A stretch of 9,173 nt of DNA, from the NCBI GenBank assembly GCA_036526195.1, contig DATCYZ010000050.1, forward strand, positions 1-9,173, given 5' to 3'. Made by a program: the position numbers and the translations under genes. Shown here piece after piece: positions 1 to 6,405 of this stretch. Position 1 is the first letter of the stretch, and each line of letters begins with the position of its first letter. The DNA is from DATCYZ01 sp036526195 (lineage in GTDB: Bacteria > Pseudomonadota > Gammaproteobacteria > Burkholderiales > SG8-39). The notes under the pieces are model-generated. The model was not told where the DNA came from, ran no database searches, and was given only the letters and a program-made list of their open reading frames with translations.

Positions 1-196
1 CTCGCGCAACCTGCAGACGGGGCCGTTTCCGAAGGAGAGCTGGCAGTTGCACCGGTTGGTGCCGCGCGCCGAGTCGACGGTCGAAGGCGCGGTGTCGCTG
101 ACCGTCGCCGAGGCCGGCTCGTACGTCTATCTGCGGGCGCGCCAGACCAACGGGCAGATGGCATGGGCCAGTCCCGTGTTCGTCAGCCGCAGCTGA
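1..196 (+). CDS. C-terminal end of an unidentified protein (partial, cut by window edge)
   Basis: An open frame runs from the left edge (first full codon at base 2) to TGA at 194-196, giving the last 64 residues of a protein. The tail has alternating hydrophobic and polar residues typical of beta-strands, including GSYVYLRARQ and then MAWASPVFVS just before the stop. A Tyr-rich strand followed by an 'MAWSSP(I/V)' strand resembles the C-terminal beta-domain I recall from DUF3604 or CehA/McbA-like (PHP-type) metallohydrolases. That comparison is from memory and only suggestive, because no catalytic domain lies in the window. The gene ends 52 bp before the next start and points the same way, so it could be in the same transcription unit. 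The reading frame is fairly secure, the function is not. Confidence 0.65.
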   Translation, partial: SRNLQTGPFPKESWQLHRLVPRAESTVEGAVSLTVAEAGSYVYLRARQTNGQMAWASPVFVSRS

Positions 197-214
197 TGGG
201 TGAGACAAAACAGC

Positions 215-229
215 CGATGTCGGGCATCG
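215..229. repeat. Short inverted repeat upstream of the first enolase-family gene
   Basis: CGATG (215-219) and CATCG (225-229) are perfect inverted arms around a 5-bp spacer. They lie in the 52-bp gap between the partial first gene and the GTG start at 249. The repeat could be a weak hairpin or a half of an operator. Five-bp arms are expected often by chance in GC-rich DNA, and no promoter hexamers are convincing here, so the call is tentative. Confidence 0.2.
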
Positions 230-233
230 ACGC

Positions 234-238
234 AGGAG
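234..238 (+). promoter_or_regulatory. Ribosome binding site fixing a GTG start
   Basis: AGGAG sits 10 bases before the GTG at 249. No ATG in this frame is near the expected N-terminus, and the residues right after the GTG (LIQSIEVFPVRLPM) match the usual first beta-strand of the enolase-superfamily capping domain. The GTG is therefore the likely start. Confidence 0.65.
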
Positions 239-248
239 TGACGGTCTC

Positions 249-1379
249 GTGCTGATCCAGTCGATCGAGGTGTTTCCGGTGCGCCTGCCGATGAAGGCGG
301 TGCTGACGCTGCCGCGCGGGCCCTCGCGCACGCTGGACGAGGGCAAGCGCATTGCGCTGGTGAAGATCACCGACGCCGACGGCCACATCGGCTGGGGGGA
401 GGCGGGACCGAGCCGGCGCTGGTCCGCCGAGACGCTGGAGTCCTGCGTCACCTCGATCCGGCAATACCTCGCGCCGGCGGTGATCGGGCACGACGTCTTT
501 GACATCGCCGGGCTGCACGCGAAGATGAACCAGGAGCTCGCCAGCGGCCTCGACCCGGGGCAGCCGATCGCCAAGTGCGCGATCGACCTCGCGGTGCACG
601 ACCTGATCGGCAAGCGCCTCGGCATTCCGCTGCAGAGTTGGCTCGGCGCCAAGCGCGCCGATTCGGTGCCGCTCGCGCGGCTGGTCTCCGCGGCCACGCC
701 CGAGGCGGCCGCGAAGCTCACGCGCGAAGGCCTTGCCGAGGGCTACCGCGGCTTCAAGGTGAAGGTCGGGCACCACAAGGCGCTGGACGCGGCCCTCGTC
801 GGCGCGGTGGTGGAAGCCGCGGAGGGTGCTTACGTCTGGCCGGACGCAAACCAGGGCTACACGATGGAGGAGGCGCTGCGCATGGCGCGTGCCTTCGAGC
901 GCCTCGGCATCACGCTCTTCGAGCAACCGGTGCCGATGAACGACGTCTACGCGATGAAAAAGCTGCTGACGGCCTCGGGACTCACCATCGCGCTCGACGA
1001 GGCGGCCATGGGCCTGCCCTTCGTCGTCGAACTGATCCGCCGCGGCGCGGTCGAGGGCCTCGCCATCAAGGTGTCGAAGACCGGCGGCATCCATTACGCG
1101 CGCCAGATGTGCGACCTTGCGCTGAACGCCGGGCTGACCCTGATCGGCTCCGGCCTGATGGACGCGCCGATCGGCTTCGCCGCCTCGGTCCACCTGTTCG
1201 CCGCCTACGGCATCACGCTGCCGGTGGACCTGAACGGCCCGCAGTTCATCGCCGAGGACTACCTCGCCCGGCCGCTGCCGGTCGAGCGACAGATTGCCCG
1301 GGTGCCGACCGGCCCCGGTCTCGGCGTCGAGATCGACGACGCCAAAGTGAAGAAGTTCGCCCTGCCGCTGCAGATCTGA
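249..1379 (+). CDS. Enolase-superfamily enzyme, muconate-lactonizing/mandelate-racemase type
   Basis: This 376-residue protein has the normal length and layout for the muconate lactonizing enzyme (MLE) subgroup: an N-terminal capping domain (about 1-130) and a TIM barrel (about 135-360). The catalytic set is intact. It has the KxK motif at Lys170/Lys172 in FKVKVG, metal ligands Asp199 (PDANQG), Glu225 (FEQP) and Asp250 (ALDEA), and the opposing lysine at Lys274 in IKVSK. These positions lie within one residue of those I recall for Pseudomonas MLE. The family abstracts a proton next to a carboxylate to form a Mg2+-stabilised enolate, leading to cycloisomerisation, racemisation or syn-dehydration. 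In the late barrel the Glu of MLE is replaced by Asp305 in GLMDAP, so true muconate cycloisomerase activity is not assured. The enzyme should be cytoplasmic. The gene starts at GTG with AGGAG upstream and is followed after 17 bp by two carboxylate-binding Bug proteins, so a carboxylate substrate is plausible. Family assignment is very safe, specificity is unknown. Confidence 0.93.
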   Translation: MLIQSIEVFPVRLPMKAVLTLPRGPSRTLDEGKRIALVKITDADGHIGWGEAGPSRRWSAETLESCVTSIRQYLAPAVIGHDVFDIAGLHAKMNQELASGLDPGQPIAKCAIDLAVHDLIGKRLGIPLQSWLGAKRADSVPLARLVSAATPEAAAKLTREGLAEGYRGFKVKVGHHKALDAALVGAVVEAAEGAYVWPDANQGYTMEEALRMARAFERLGITLFEQPVPMNDVYAMKKLLTASGLTIALDEAAMGLPFVVELIRRGAVEGLAIKVSKTGGIHYARQMCDLALNAGLTLIGSGLMDAPIGFAASVHLFAAYGITLPVDLNGPQFIAEDYLARPLPVERQIARVPTGPGLGVEIDDAKVKKFALPLQI

Positions 1380-1396
1380 TTCAAAGGAGATCCATC

Positions 1397-2350
1397 ATGG
1401 CCCGCATCATCTTCGCAGCCCTCCTCGTCGCCGCCGCCACCCTGGCCCAGGCGCAGTTCCCATCGAAAGCCGTGCACCTCGTGGTGGCGTTCCCGCCCGG
1501 CGGCTCGACCGACATCACGGCGCGCCTGATCGCGCCCAAGCTGCAGGAGAAATGGGGCCAGACGGTCCTCGTCGAGAACAAGCCAGGCGCCGGCGCGAAC
1601 ATCGGCACCGCGGACGTCGCGAAAAGCGCGCCCGACGGCCACACCCTGCTGCTCGCCACCACGGCGATCGCCATCAGCCCGAGCACCTTCGCCAGCCTGC
1701 AGTACGACGCGATGAAGGACCTCGCGCCGGTGACGATGATCTCGACCATCCCGAACATCCTCGTGGTGAACGCCGCGGTGAAGGCCGCCACCATCCAGGA
1801 ATTCATCGCGCTGGCGAAGAGCCAGCCGGGCAAGCTGAATTTCTCCGCGCCGGGCGCGGCCAGCGGCCAGCGCATGACCTTCGAGCTGATCAAGCAGGTC
1901 ACCGGCACCGATGTCGTCATGGTGCCGTACAAGGGCGGCGCCCCGGCGCTGCAGGCGGTGATCGCCGGCGAGGTCCAGGCCATGATCGTCAACGTGGTCG
2001 AGGCGGTGAAGCACGTCGAGGGCGGCAAGCTGCGCGCCCTGGCGGCGACGACGGCAAAACGCGCGCCGATGCTGCCGAACGTGCCGACGCTTGCCGAAAC
2101 CGTGGCGCCCGGGCTGGATGCCTCGGTCTGGCAGGGCGTGCTCGCGCCGGCCGGCACGCCGAAGGCGGTGATCGCGAAGCTCAACGCCGACATCGCCGCC
2201 GTGCTCGCGATGCCGGAGGTGAAGGACCGCCTGCAGGGCCTCGGCATGAACATCGAGACCGGCTCGCCCGAGGCCTTCGGCAAGTTCCTGGCCGACGAGA
2301 TTGCCCGCTGGACCAAGGTCGCCCAATTCGCCAACATCAAGCCCCAGTAA
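1397..2350 (+). CDS. Bug/TctC-family periplasmic solute-binding protein (first of a tandem pair)
   Basis: This 317-residue protein belongs to the Bug (TctC-like) family of extracytoplasmic binding proteins, which usually capture carboxylates or amino-acid-like anions. A Sec signal peptide is clear: a short basic start, a hydrophobic run and an AQA site, with cleavage probably after residue 19. Family hallmarks follow in order: VAFPPGGSTDI, VENKPGAGANIG, PDGHTLLLATT, PGKLNFSAPG and VPYKGGAPALQAV. The ATG at 1397 is chosen because AAGGAG lies 6-7 bases upstream and the signal peptide begins there. The same frame stays open far upstream inside the preceding enolase-family gene, but that part is a shadow translation. 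It follows that gene by 17 bp and precedes a second Bug gene by 11 bp, so the three are probably co-transcribed. No TctA/TctB membrane genes lie in the window, as is common for orphan Bug proteins. The ligand cannot be read from the sequence. Confidence 0.94.
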   Translation: MARIIFAALLVAAATLAQAQFPSKAVHLVVAFPPGGSTDITARLIAPKLQEKWGQTVLVENKPGAGANIGTADVAKSAPDGHTLLLATTAIAISPSTFASLQYDAMKDLAPVTMISTIPNILVVNAAVKAATIQEFIALAKSQPGKLNFSAPGAASGQRMTFELIKQVTGTDVVMVPYKGGAPALQAVIAGEVQAMIVNVVEAVKHVEGGKLRALAATTAKRAPMLPNVPTLAETVAPGLDASVWQGVLAPAGTPKAVIAKLNADIAAVLAMPEVKDRLQGLGMNIETGSPEAFGKFLADEIARWTKVAQFANIKPQ

Positions 2351-2361
2351 CGGAGGTCACC

Positions 2362-3333
2362 ATGAAACGTCGCACCCTTCTTACCTGCACCCTCCTCGCC
2401 GCGGTCCTCGCCGCCCCCCTCGCGCAGGCGCAAGGCAGCTATCCGGTGCGCCCGGTCCGGCTGCTCGTCGGCTTCCCGCCGGGCGGCTCGACCGACCTCG
2501 CGGCGCGCGCGCTCGCCGACCGGCTCGGCAGCGTGCTGGGCCAGGCCGTGGTGGTCGAGAACAAGCCCGGCGCAAGCGGCAACATCGCGGCCGATTTCGT
2601 CGCCCGTTCGGCGCCCGACGGCTACACGCTGCTGATGGCGGCCACCTCCTTCGCCACCGCCCCGGCGTTCTTCGCCAACCTGACCTGGGACCCGGTGAAG
2701 GATTTCAGCCCGGTCGGGCTGGTCGCCACGGTACCGATCCTCGCGGTCACCAGCCCGTCGGTGCCGGCGAAGACGCCCGCCGAGCTGATCGCCTACTCGA
2801 AGGCCAATCCCGGCAAGCTGAACCTCGCCTCCCCGGGCGCGACCACGCTCACGCGGCTCTCGGGGGAGATGTTCAAGCAGGTGGCGGGCCTCGACTGGGT
2901 GACGGTGCATTACAAGGGCGGCGCGCCGGCGGTACAGGACATGCTCGGCGGCAGCGGGCACGTGATGTTCGCCAACATTTCGGACGTCATCGGCCACGTC
3001 AAGGCAGGCAAGCTGAACGCGATCGCCGTGACCACGCCGAAGCGCTCGCAGATCGTCCCCGAGGTGCCGACCTTCGCCGAGTCCGGCTTCCCGAGCTTCT
3101 CGTTCTCGACCTGGCAGGCCGTGGTCGGGCCGGCCGGGATGCCGAAGGAGGTGGTGCAGCGCCTCAACGGCGAGATCGTCAAGGCGATGGCCACGAAGGA
3201 GATGAAGGATCGCTTCCTCGCCATCGGCACGGACGCGGACACCAGCAGCCCGGAGGAGCTCGGCAAGTTCCTCGGCGAGGAGGTCGCGAAGATCCGCAAG
3301 ATCGCCGCGGCGGTCGGCGCAAAAGCGCAGTAG
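2362..3333 (+). CDS. Bug/TctC-family periplasmic solute-binding protein (second of a tandem pair)
   Basis: This 323-residue Bug-family binding protein starts at the ATG at 2362, with GGAGG 5 bases upstream. The signal peptide has MKRR, then a hydrophobic stretch and a PLAQAQ site, with cleavage likely after Ala23. Cys9 lies at the start of the hydrophobic run without a good lipobox, so I do not call it a lipoprotein. Family motifs appear in the same order as in the upstream neighbour: VGFPPGGSTDLAARAL, VVENKPGASGNI, PDGYTLLMAATS, PGKLNLASPGAT and VHYKGGAPAVQDML. Outside the motifs, including the regions that line the pocket (VTVHY against VVMVPY, FANISDVIGHV against IVNVVEAVKHV), the two proteins differ considerably. 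They are therefore diverged paralogues, probably with different ligands, and not a recent duplication. The gene ends 52 bp before the TetR regulator. Ligand unknown. Confidence 0.94.
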   Translation: MKRRTLLTCTLLAAVLAAPLAQAQGSYPVRPVRLLVGFPPGGSTDLAARALADRLGSVLGQAVVVENKPGASGNIAADFVARSAPDGYTLLMAATSFATAPAFFANLTWDPVKDFSPVGLVATVPILAVTSPSVPAKTPAELIAYSKANPGKLNLASPGATTLTRLSGEMFKQVAGLDWVTVHYKGGAPAVQDMLGGSGHVMFANISDVIGHVKAGKLNAIAVTTPKRSQIVPEVPTFAESGFPSFSFSTWQAVVGPAGMPKEVVQRLNGEIVKAMATKEMKDRFLAIGTDADTSSPEELGKFLGEEVAKIRKIAAAVGAKAQ

Positions 3334-3359
3334 GCCGGGTCGGACGGCGGGCGAAAAAG

Positions 3360-3382
3360 CGGGCAGGGCATAATCCTGCCCG
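3360..3382. promoter_or_regulatory. Perfect palindrome with a -10-like core just before the TetR gene
   Basis: CGGGCAGG (3360-3367) and CCTGCCCG (3375-3382) are perfect 8-bp inverted arms around a 7-bp spacer. The spacer contains CATAAT (3369-3374), a 5/6 match to the sigma70 -10 hexamer. The right arm ends 3 bp before the ATG at 3386. No good -35 hexamer sits at the right distance. A TetR dimer bound here would cover the presumed promoter, which fits autoregulation. As RNA it could instead form a hairpin ending the Bug transcript, but no T-run follows, so an intrinsic terminator is less likely. The symmetry is certain, the function is inferred. Confidence 0.5.
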
Positions 3383-3385
3383 GAC

Positions 3386-4051
3386 ATGGCGACCCGCAAA
3401 CCCACTGCTGCGAAGCGCGCGAAGACCCGGGGCGGTGCGGTCCGGGACCCGGACCGCACGCGCCAGCGCATCCTGGACGCAGCAACGGTCGAGTTCGCGC
3501 GCTTCGGCCTCGGCGGGGCCCGCGTGGACCGCGTCGCCGCGCGCGCCGGCGCGAACAAGCGCATGCTGTACTACTACTTCGGCTCGAAGGAGGACCTGTT
3601 CCTCGCCGCGCTGGAGGCGCGCTACGCGCATATTCGGAACGCCGAGCGCAGCCTGGACCTCGAGCACCTGGCGCCGGTCGCGGCGCTCGAGCGCCTGGTG
3701 CGATTCACCTGGGAGTACTTCCTCGCGCACCCCGAGTTCCTGACCTTCCTCAACAGCGAGAACCTGCACAAGGGCCGGCACGTCAGGAAATCCAAGCGCG
3801 TGCCGGAAATGCACTCGCCGCTGGTGCAGACGCTGGCCGAGATCCTCGAGCGCGGCGCGCGCGAGGGCCTGTTCCGCAAGGGCATCGACCCGGTGCAGCT
3901 CTACATCTCGATCGCCGGCGAGGGTTACTTCTACCTGAGCAACCGCTACACGCTCTCGCGGATCTTCGCGCGCGACCTGATGGCGCCCGAGGCGCTCGCC
4001 GAGCGGGCGAGGCACAATGTCGCCATGATCCTCAAAGGCGTCCGCAAGTAA
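3386..4051 (+). CDS. TetR/AcrR-family transcriptional regulator
   Basis: This 221-residue one-component repressor has a basic Ala/Lys-rich leader (1-24). A TetR DNA-binding domain follows at about 25-75: TRQRILDAA begins helix 1, DRVAARAGANKRMLYYYFGS is the helix-turn-helix, and KEDLFLAAL follows. The rest is an all-helical effector and dimer domain with LVRFTWEYFLAHPEFLTFLN (about 104-123) and GYFYLSNRYTL. The many aromatic residues there would suit a hydrophobic or aromatic ligand, but this is only a hint. The ATG at 3386 lacks a convincing Shine-Dalgarno sequence and directly follows a palindrome with a -10-like core, so the mRNA may have a very short leader. The TIM-barrel epimerase gene starts 6 bp after its stop, so the two are probably co-transcribed. 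It is the only regulator visible and the obvious candidate to control the flanking catabolic genes. Confidence 0.93.
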   Translation: MATRKPTAAKRAKTRGGAVRDPDRTRQRILDAATVEFARFGLGGARVDRVAARAGANKRMLYYYFGSKEDLFLAALEARYAHIRNAERSLDLEHLAPVAALERLVRFTWEYFLAHPEFLTFLNSENLHKGRHVRKSKRVPEMHSPLVQTLAEILERGAREGLFRKGIDPVQLYISIAGEGYFYLSNRYTLSRIFARDLMAPEALAERARHNVAMILKGVRK

Positions 4052-4057
4052 TCCGCC

Positions 4058-4906
4058 ATGCGCATCGCCCTGTGCAATGAAGTAATTGCCCCGATGCCGT
4101 TCCCGGCGCAATGCGAGTACGTCGCCAAGCTCGGCTACGACGGGCTCGAGGTGGCGCCCTACACGCTGTCGGAGGAACCGCACCGGATCGGCGCGGCGCA
4201 GATCGCCGCAGCGCGCTCGGCGGCGGAGGACGCGGGCGTGGCCATCACCGGGCTGCACTGGCTGCTGGTGCGGCCCGCGGGACTGTCCATCAGCGCGCGC
4301 GACGACGCCACGCGCCGGCGCACCGTCGACGTGATGCTCGCGCTGATCGATCTCTGCGCCGCCCTCGGCGGGCGCTACCTGGTGCACGGCTCGCCGCAGC
4401 AGCGCCGCGTCGAGGCCGGCGACACGCGTGAATCGGCCCTGGCGCGAGCGCAGGACTGCTTCGCCGCCGTGGCCGAACGCGCGCAGAAGGCCGGCGTGCT
4501 GTATTGCGTCGAGCCGCTCGGCGCGGACCAGACGCCCCTGGTCAACACCCTGGAGGAGGCCGCGGGACTGGTGGCGGCCATCGGCAATCCGGCCGTGCGC
4601 TCGATGCTCGACTGCAGTTCTGCCGGGCGCATGGAAGCCGCGTCGCTCGCTGCGCTGGTCGACACCTGGCTGCCGAAAGGCCTGATCGCGCATGTCCAGG
4701 TCAACGACCGCAACCGGCGCGGGCCGGGGCAGGGGGAGCAGACCTTCGCGGCGCTCTTCGCCGCGCTCTTGCGCCACGGCTACACCGGCGATGTCGCGGT
4801 CGAGCCCTTCGATTACGTGCCCGACGGGCCGGGCGCCGCCGCGCGCGCCATCGGTTATCTCAAGGGCATCCTCGAGGCCCTGCAGGAGCGCGCGGCCGGC
4901 CGCTGA
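4058..4906 (+). CDS. Sugar phosphate isomerase/epimerase-like TIM-barrel protein
   Basis: This 282-residue protein belongs to the xylose-isomerase-like TIM-barrel (AP endonuclease 2) superfamily, which includes ketose 3-epimerases, hydroxypyruvate isomerase, IolE-type dehydratases and subunits of 3-keto-glycoside-cleaving enzymes. The opening strand MRIALCNEV, then GYDGLEVAPY, GLHWLLV and VHGSP trace the early barrel. The four metal ligands are Glu152 (CVEPL), Asp185 (MLDCSS), His212 (AHVQVND) and Glu249 (VAVEPFDY). These are close to the positions I recall for D-tagatose 3-epimerase (152, 185, 211, 246). Arg218 follows at DRNR. The substrate-contacting His three residues after the Asp ligand is Ser188 here, so classical ketose 3-epimerase activity is doubtful. 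The ATG lies 6 bp after the TetR stop with only a distant, weak ribosome site, suggesting translational coupling. The enzyme should be cytoplasmic, metal-dependent, and act on a sugar-like or keto substrate. Confidence 0.88.
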   Translation: MRIALCNEVIAPMPFPAQCEYVAKLGYDGLEVAPYTLSEEPHRIGAAQIAAARSAAEDAGVAITGLHWLLVRPAGLSISARDDATRRRTVDVMLALIDLCAALGGRYLVHGSPQQRRVEAGDTRESALARAQDCFAAVAERAQKAGVLYCVEPLGADQTPLVNTLEEAAGLVAAIGNPAVRSMLDCSSAGRMEAASLAALVDTWLPKGLIAHVQVNDRNRRGPGQGEQTFAALFAALLRHGYTGDVAVEPFDYVPDGPGAAARAIGYLKGILEALQERAAGR

Positions 4907-4909
4907 GTC

Positions 4910-4928
4910 CGGCGCCGCCCCGGCGCCG
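4910..4928. repeat. GC-only hairpin after the epimerase gene
   Basis: CGGCGCCG occurs at 4910-4917 and again at 4921-4928, separated by CCC. Each copy is itself a palindrome, so together they can form an 8-bp all-GC stem with a 3-base loop. It lies 4 bp after the TGA of the epimerase gene and upstream of a likely promoter. This suits a transcript-end or 3'-stabilising structure, but no U-tract follows, so I do not call a terminator. Confidence 0.4.
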
Positions 4929-4943
4929 CAGGATGAAACAGGG

Positions 4944-4972
4944 TTGACGCCGGTCCGGACGGCGGCGAGAAT
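4944..4972 (+). promoter_or_regulatory. Candidate sigma70 promoter for the second block
   Basis: TTGACG (4944-4949, 5/6 match to the -35) is followed after exactly 17 bp by GAGAAT (4967-4972, 4/6 match to the -10). This is the most AT-rich intergenic stretch of the window. A transcript would start near 4979, about 17 bases before the ATG at 4996. A perfect 8-bp palindrome, GTCCGGAC (4953-4960), lies between the hexamers, and an inverted repeat TAAC/GTTA (4973-4976 and 4983-4986) overlaps the start site. Either could bind a repressor such as the TetR protein. Predicted by eye only. Confidence 0.45.
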
Positions 4973-4995
4973 TAACTGTCTGGTTACAAATCCTT

Positions 4996-6405
4996 ATGTC
5001 CCTCGCGCCCCGCTTCAGCATCGTCTCCATCGGGCTCTTCGAGCGCGACGTGGTGCTGCGCATGCCGTTCCGCTTCGGCGTGGTCACGCTCACCGCCGCG
5101 CCCCAGGCCTTCGTGCGGGCGCGCATCCGGCTCGAAGACGGGCGCGAGGCGGCGGGCGGCGCGGCGGAACTCCTCGCGCCGAAGTGGTTCGACAAGGATC
5201 CGGCGCTCTCGAACGAGGACAACTTCGAGCAGTTGCGCAACGCGCTGCGCCTGGCGGCGGCGGCCTACCGCGCCGGCGGCGCGAACACCGCCTTCGGCCA
5301 CTTCCGGGCGCACTACGCGGGCCAGATCGAGGCGGGCGCGAAGCAGGGGCTGAACGCCCTGGTGTCGAACTACGGCCCCGCGCTCATCGATCGCGCCCTG
5401 CTCGATGCGCTGTGTCGCGCGCTCGGCGTTTCGTTCTACGACGCGGTTCGCGCCAATGCCCCGGGCATCGCGCCGGCGGACTGGCTGCCGGAGTTCGCAG
5501 GGTTCGACCTCGACGGCTTCCTGTCCGGGTTGCGCCCGGGCGAGACCATCGCGGCGCGCCATACCGTGGGCCTCGTCGACCCGGTCACCGCGAACCCGGG
5601 GCGCGAACGCGTCGGCGACGGCCTGCCCGAGACGCTCGATGAAGTGGTGTCGGCCTACGGGCATCGCTGGTTCAAGATCAAGGTGGCGGGTGAGGTGAAG
5701 GCGGACATCGAGCGCCTGGCCGAGATCGCGGCGGTGCTCGACCGGGCCCCCGGGCCCTACCAGGCGACGCTGGACGGCAACGAGCAGTACGAGGACATGG
5801 ACGGCGTCGCCGCCCTGTGGCGGGCGATGAACGCGGATGCGCGGCTCGCGCGCCTGGTGAAGAGCGTGGCTCTGATCGAGCAGCCGATCAAGCGCGCCGT
5901 GGCGCTCGATCGCCGCGTCGAGGGGGTCGATCGACCGGTGATCATCGACGAGTCGGACGATTCGCTGGAGGTCTTTCCGCGGGCCCGCGCGCTCGGTTAT
6001 GCGGGCGTGTCCTCTAAGACCTGCAAGGGGCTCTACAAGTCGATCCTCAACAGCGCGCGCTGCGCGCTGTGGAACCGCGAGGCGGGCGATGCGCGCATGT
6101 TCATGAGCGCGGAGGACCTGACCATCCAGGCGGGGCTTGCGCTGCAGCAGGACCTCGCGCTGGTGAACCTCCTCGGCATCACCCACGTCGAGCGCAACGG
6201 CCACCATTACGTGAACGGCATGGCGGCGTTGTCGGAGGACGAGCAGCAGGAGTTCCTCGACGCCCACCCCGACCTGTACACGCGCACCTTCGGCGCGGCG
6301 CGGGTGCGCATCCGCGACGGCATGCTGACGATCGGCTCGCTCGCCTGCACCGGGTACGCCACGGCGGCCCAGCCCGAATGGACCACGATGAAGGAGATCC
6401 AATGA
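4996..6405 (+). CDS. Long, atypical enolase-superfamily protein (mandelate racemase/MLE-like)
   Basis: This 469-residue protein carries the enolase-superfamily barrel signature in order: KxK at Lys227/Lys229 (WFKIKVAG), metal ligands Asp260 (TLDGNEQY), Glu295 (LIEQPI) and Asp318 (IIDESDDS), and a lysine strand GVSSKTCKG with Lys341 and Lys344. The MLE-like order suggests enolate formation from a carboxylate substrate with Mg2+. It is about 90 residues longer than usual. Some 55 extra residues lie before the KxK motif, in a region rich in aromatic and Ala residues (about 65-180). A further tail of about 35 residues with LACTGYATAAQPEW ends the protein. A stretch ARHTVGLVDP (187-196) corresponds to the strand that starts the barrel in ordinary members. 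The ATG at 4996 has no strong ribosome site. The next gene overlaps its stop by 4 bp (ATGA), so they are translationally coupled. Barrel chemistry is secure at superfamily level, but the reaction is unknown and a new subfamily is plausible. Confidence 0.85.
   Translation: MSLAPRFSIVSIGLFERDVVLRMPFRFGVVTLTAAPQAFVRARIRLEDGREAAGGAAELLAPKWFDKDPALSNEDNFEQLRNALRLAAAAYRAGGANTAFGHFRAHYAGQIEAGAKQGLNALVSNYGPALIDRALLDALCRALGVSFYDAVRANAPGIAPADWLPEFAGFDLDGFLSGLRPGETIAARHTVGLVDPVTANPGRERVGDGLPETLDEVVSAYGHRWFKIKVAGEVKADIERLAEIAAVLDRAPGPYQATLDGNEQYEDMDGVAALWRAMNADARLARLVKSVALIEQPIKRAVALDRRVEGVDRPVIIDESDDSLEVFPRARALGYAGVSSKTCKGLYKSILNSARCALWNREAGDARMFMSAEDLTIQAGLALQQDLALVNLLGITHVERNGHHYVNGMAALSEDEQQEFLDAHPDLYTRTFGAARVRIRDGMLTIGSLACTGYATAAQPEWTTMKEIQ

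Noticed and set aside
575..1396. Plus-strand open frame that runs into the first Bug gene and could suggest a 591-residue fusion
   Set aside because: The upstream part is an Arg-rich shadow of the enolase-family gene. The Bug signal peptide, an AAGGAG site and the ATG at 1397 mark the true start.
2362..2430. Lipoprotein signal in the second Bug protein (Cys9)
   Set aside because: The residues before the Cys do not make a good lipobox, and the hydrophobic run continues past it to a normal AQA cleavage site.
3360..3385. Intrinsic terminator after the second Bug gene
   Set aside because: The palindrome is perfect but is not followed by a T-run and ends 3 bp before a start codon. An operator or promoter role is more likely.
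1381..3564. A 727-codon open frame on the minus strand across both Bug genes
   Set aside because: It is antisense to two well-recognised Bug proteins. Its product is Arg/Ala-rich without family motifs, and long antisense frames are expected in GC-rich DNA with strong third-position bias.
3179..4777. A 532-codon minus-strand open frame across the TetR and epimerase genes
   Set aside because: It spans two unrelated well-supported genes on the other strand and shows no recognisable domain.
4984..6402. A 472-codon minus-strand open frame opposite the long enolase-family gene
   Set aside because: It mirrors the coding frame almost exactly and its product is His/Arg-rich and low in complexity. 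The plus-strand protein carries a full catalytic motif set.
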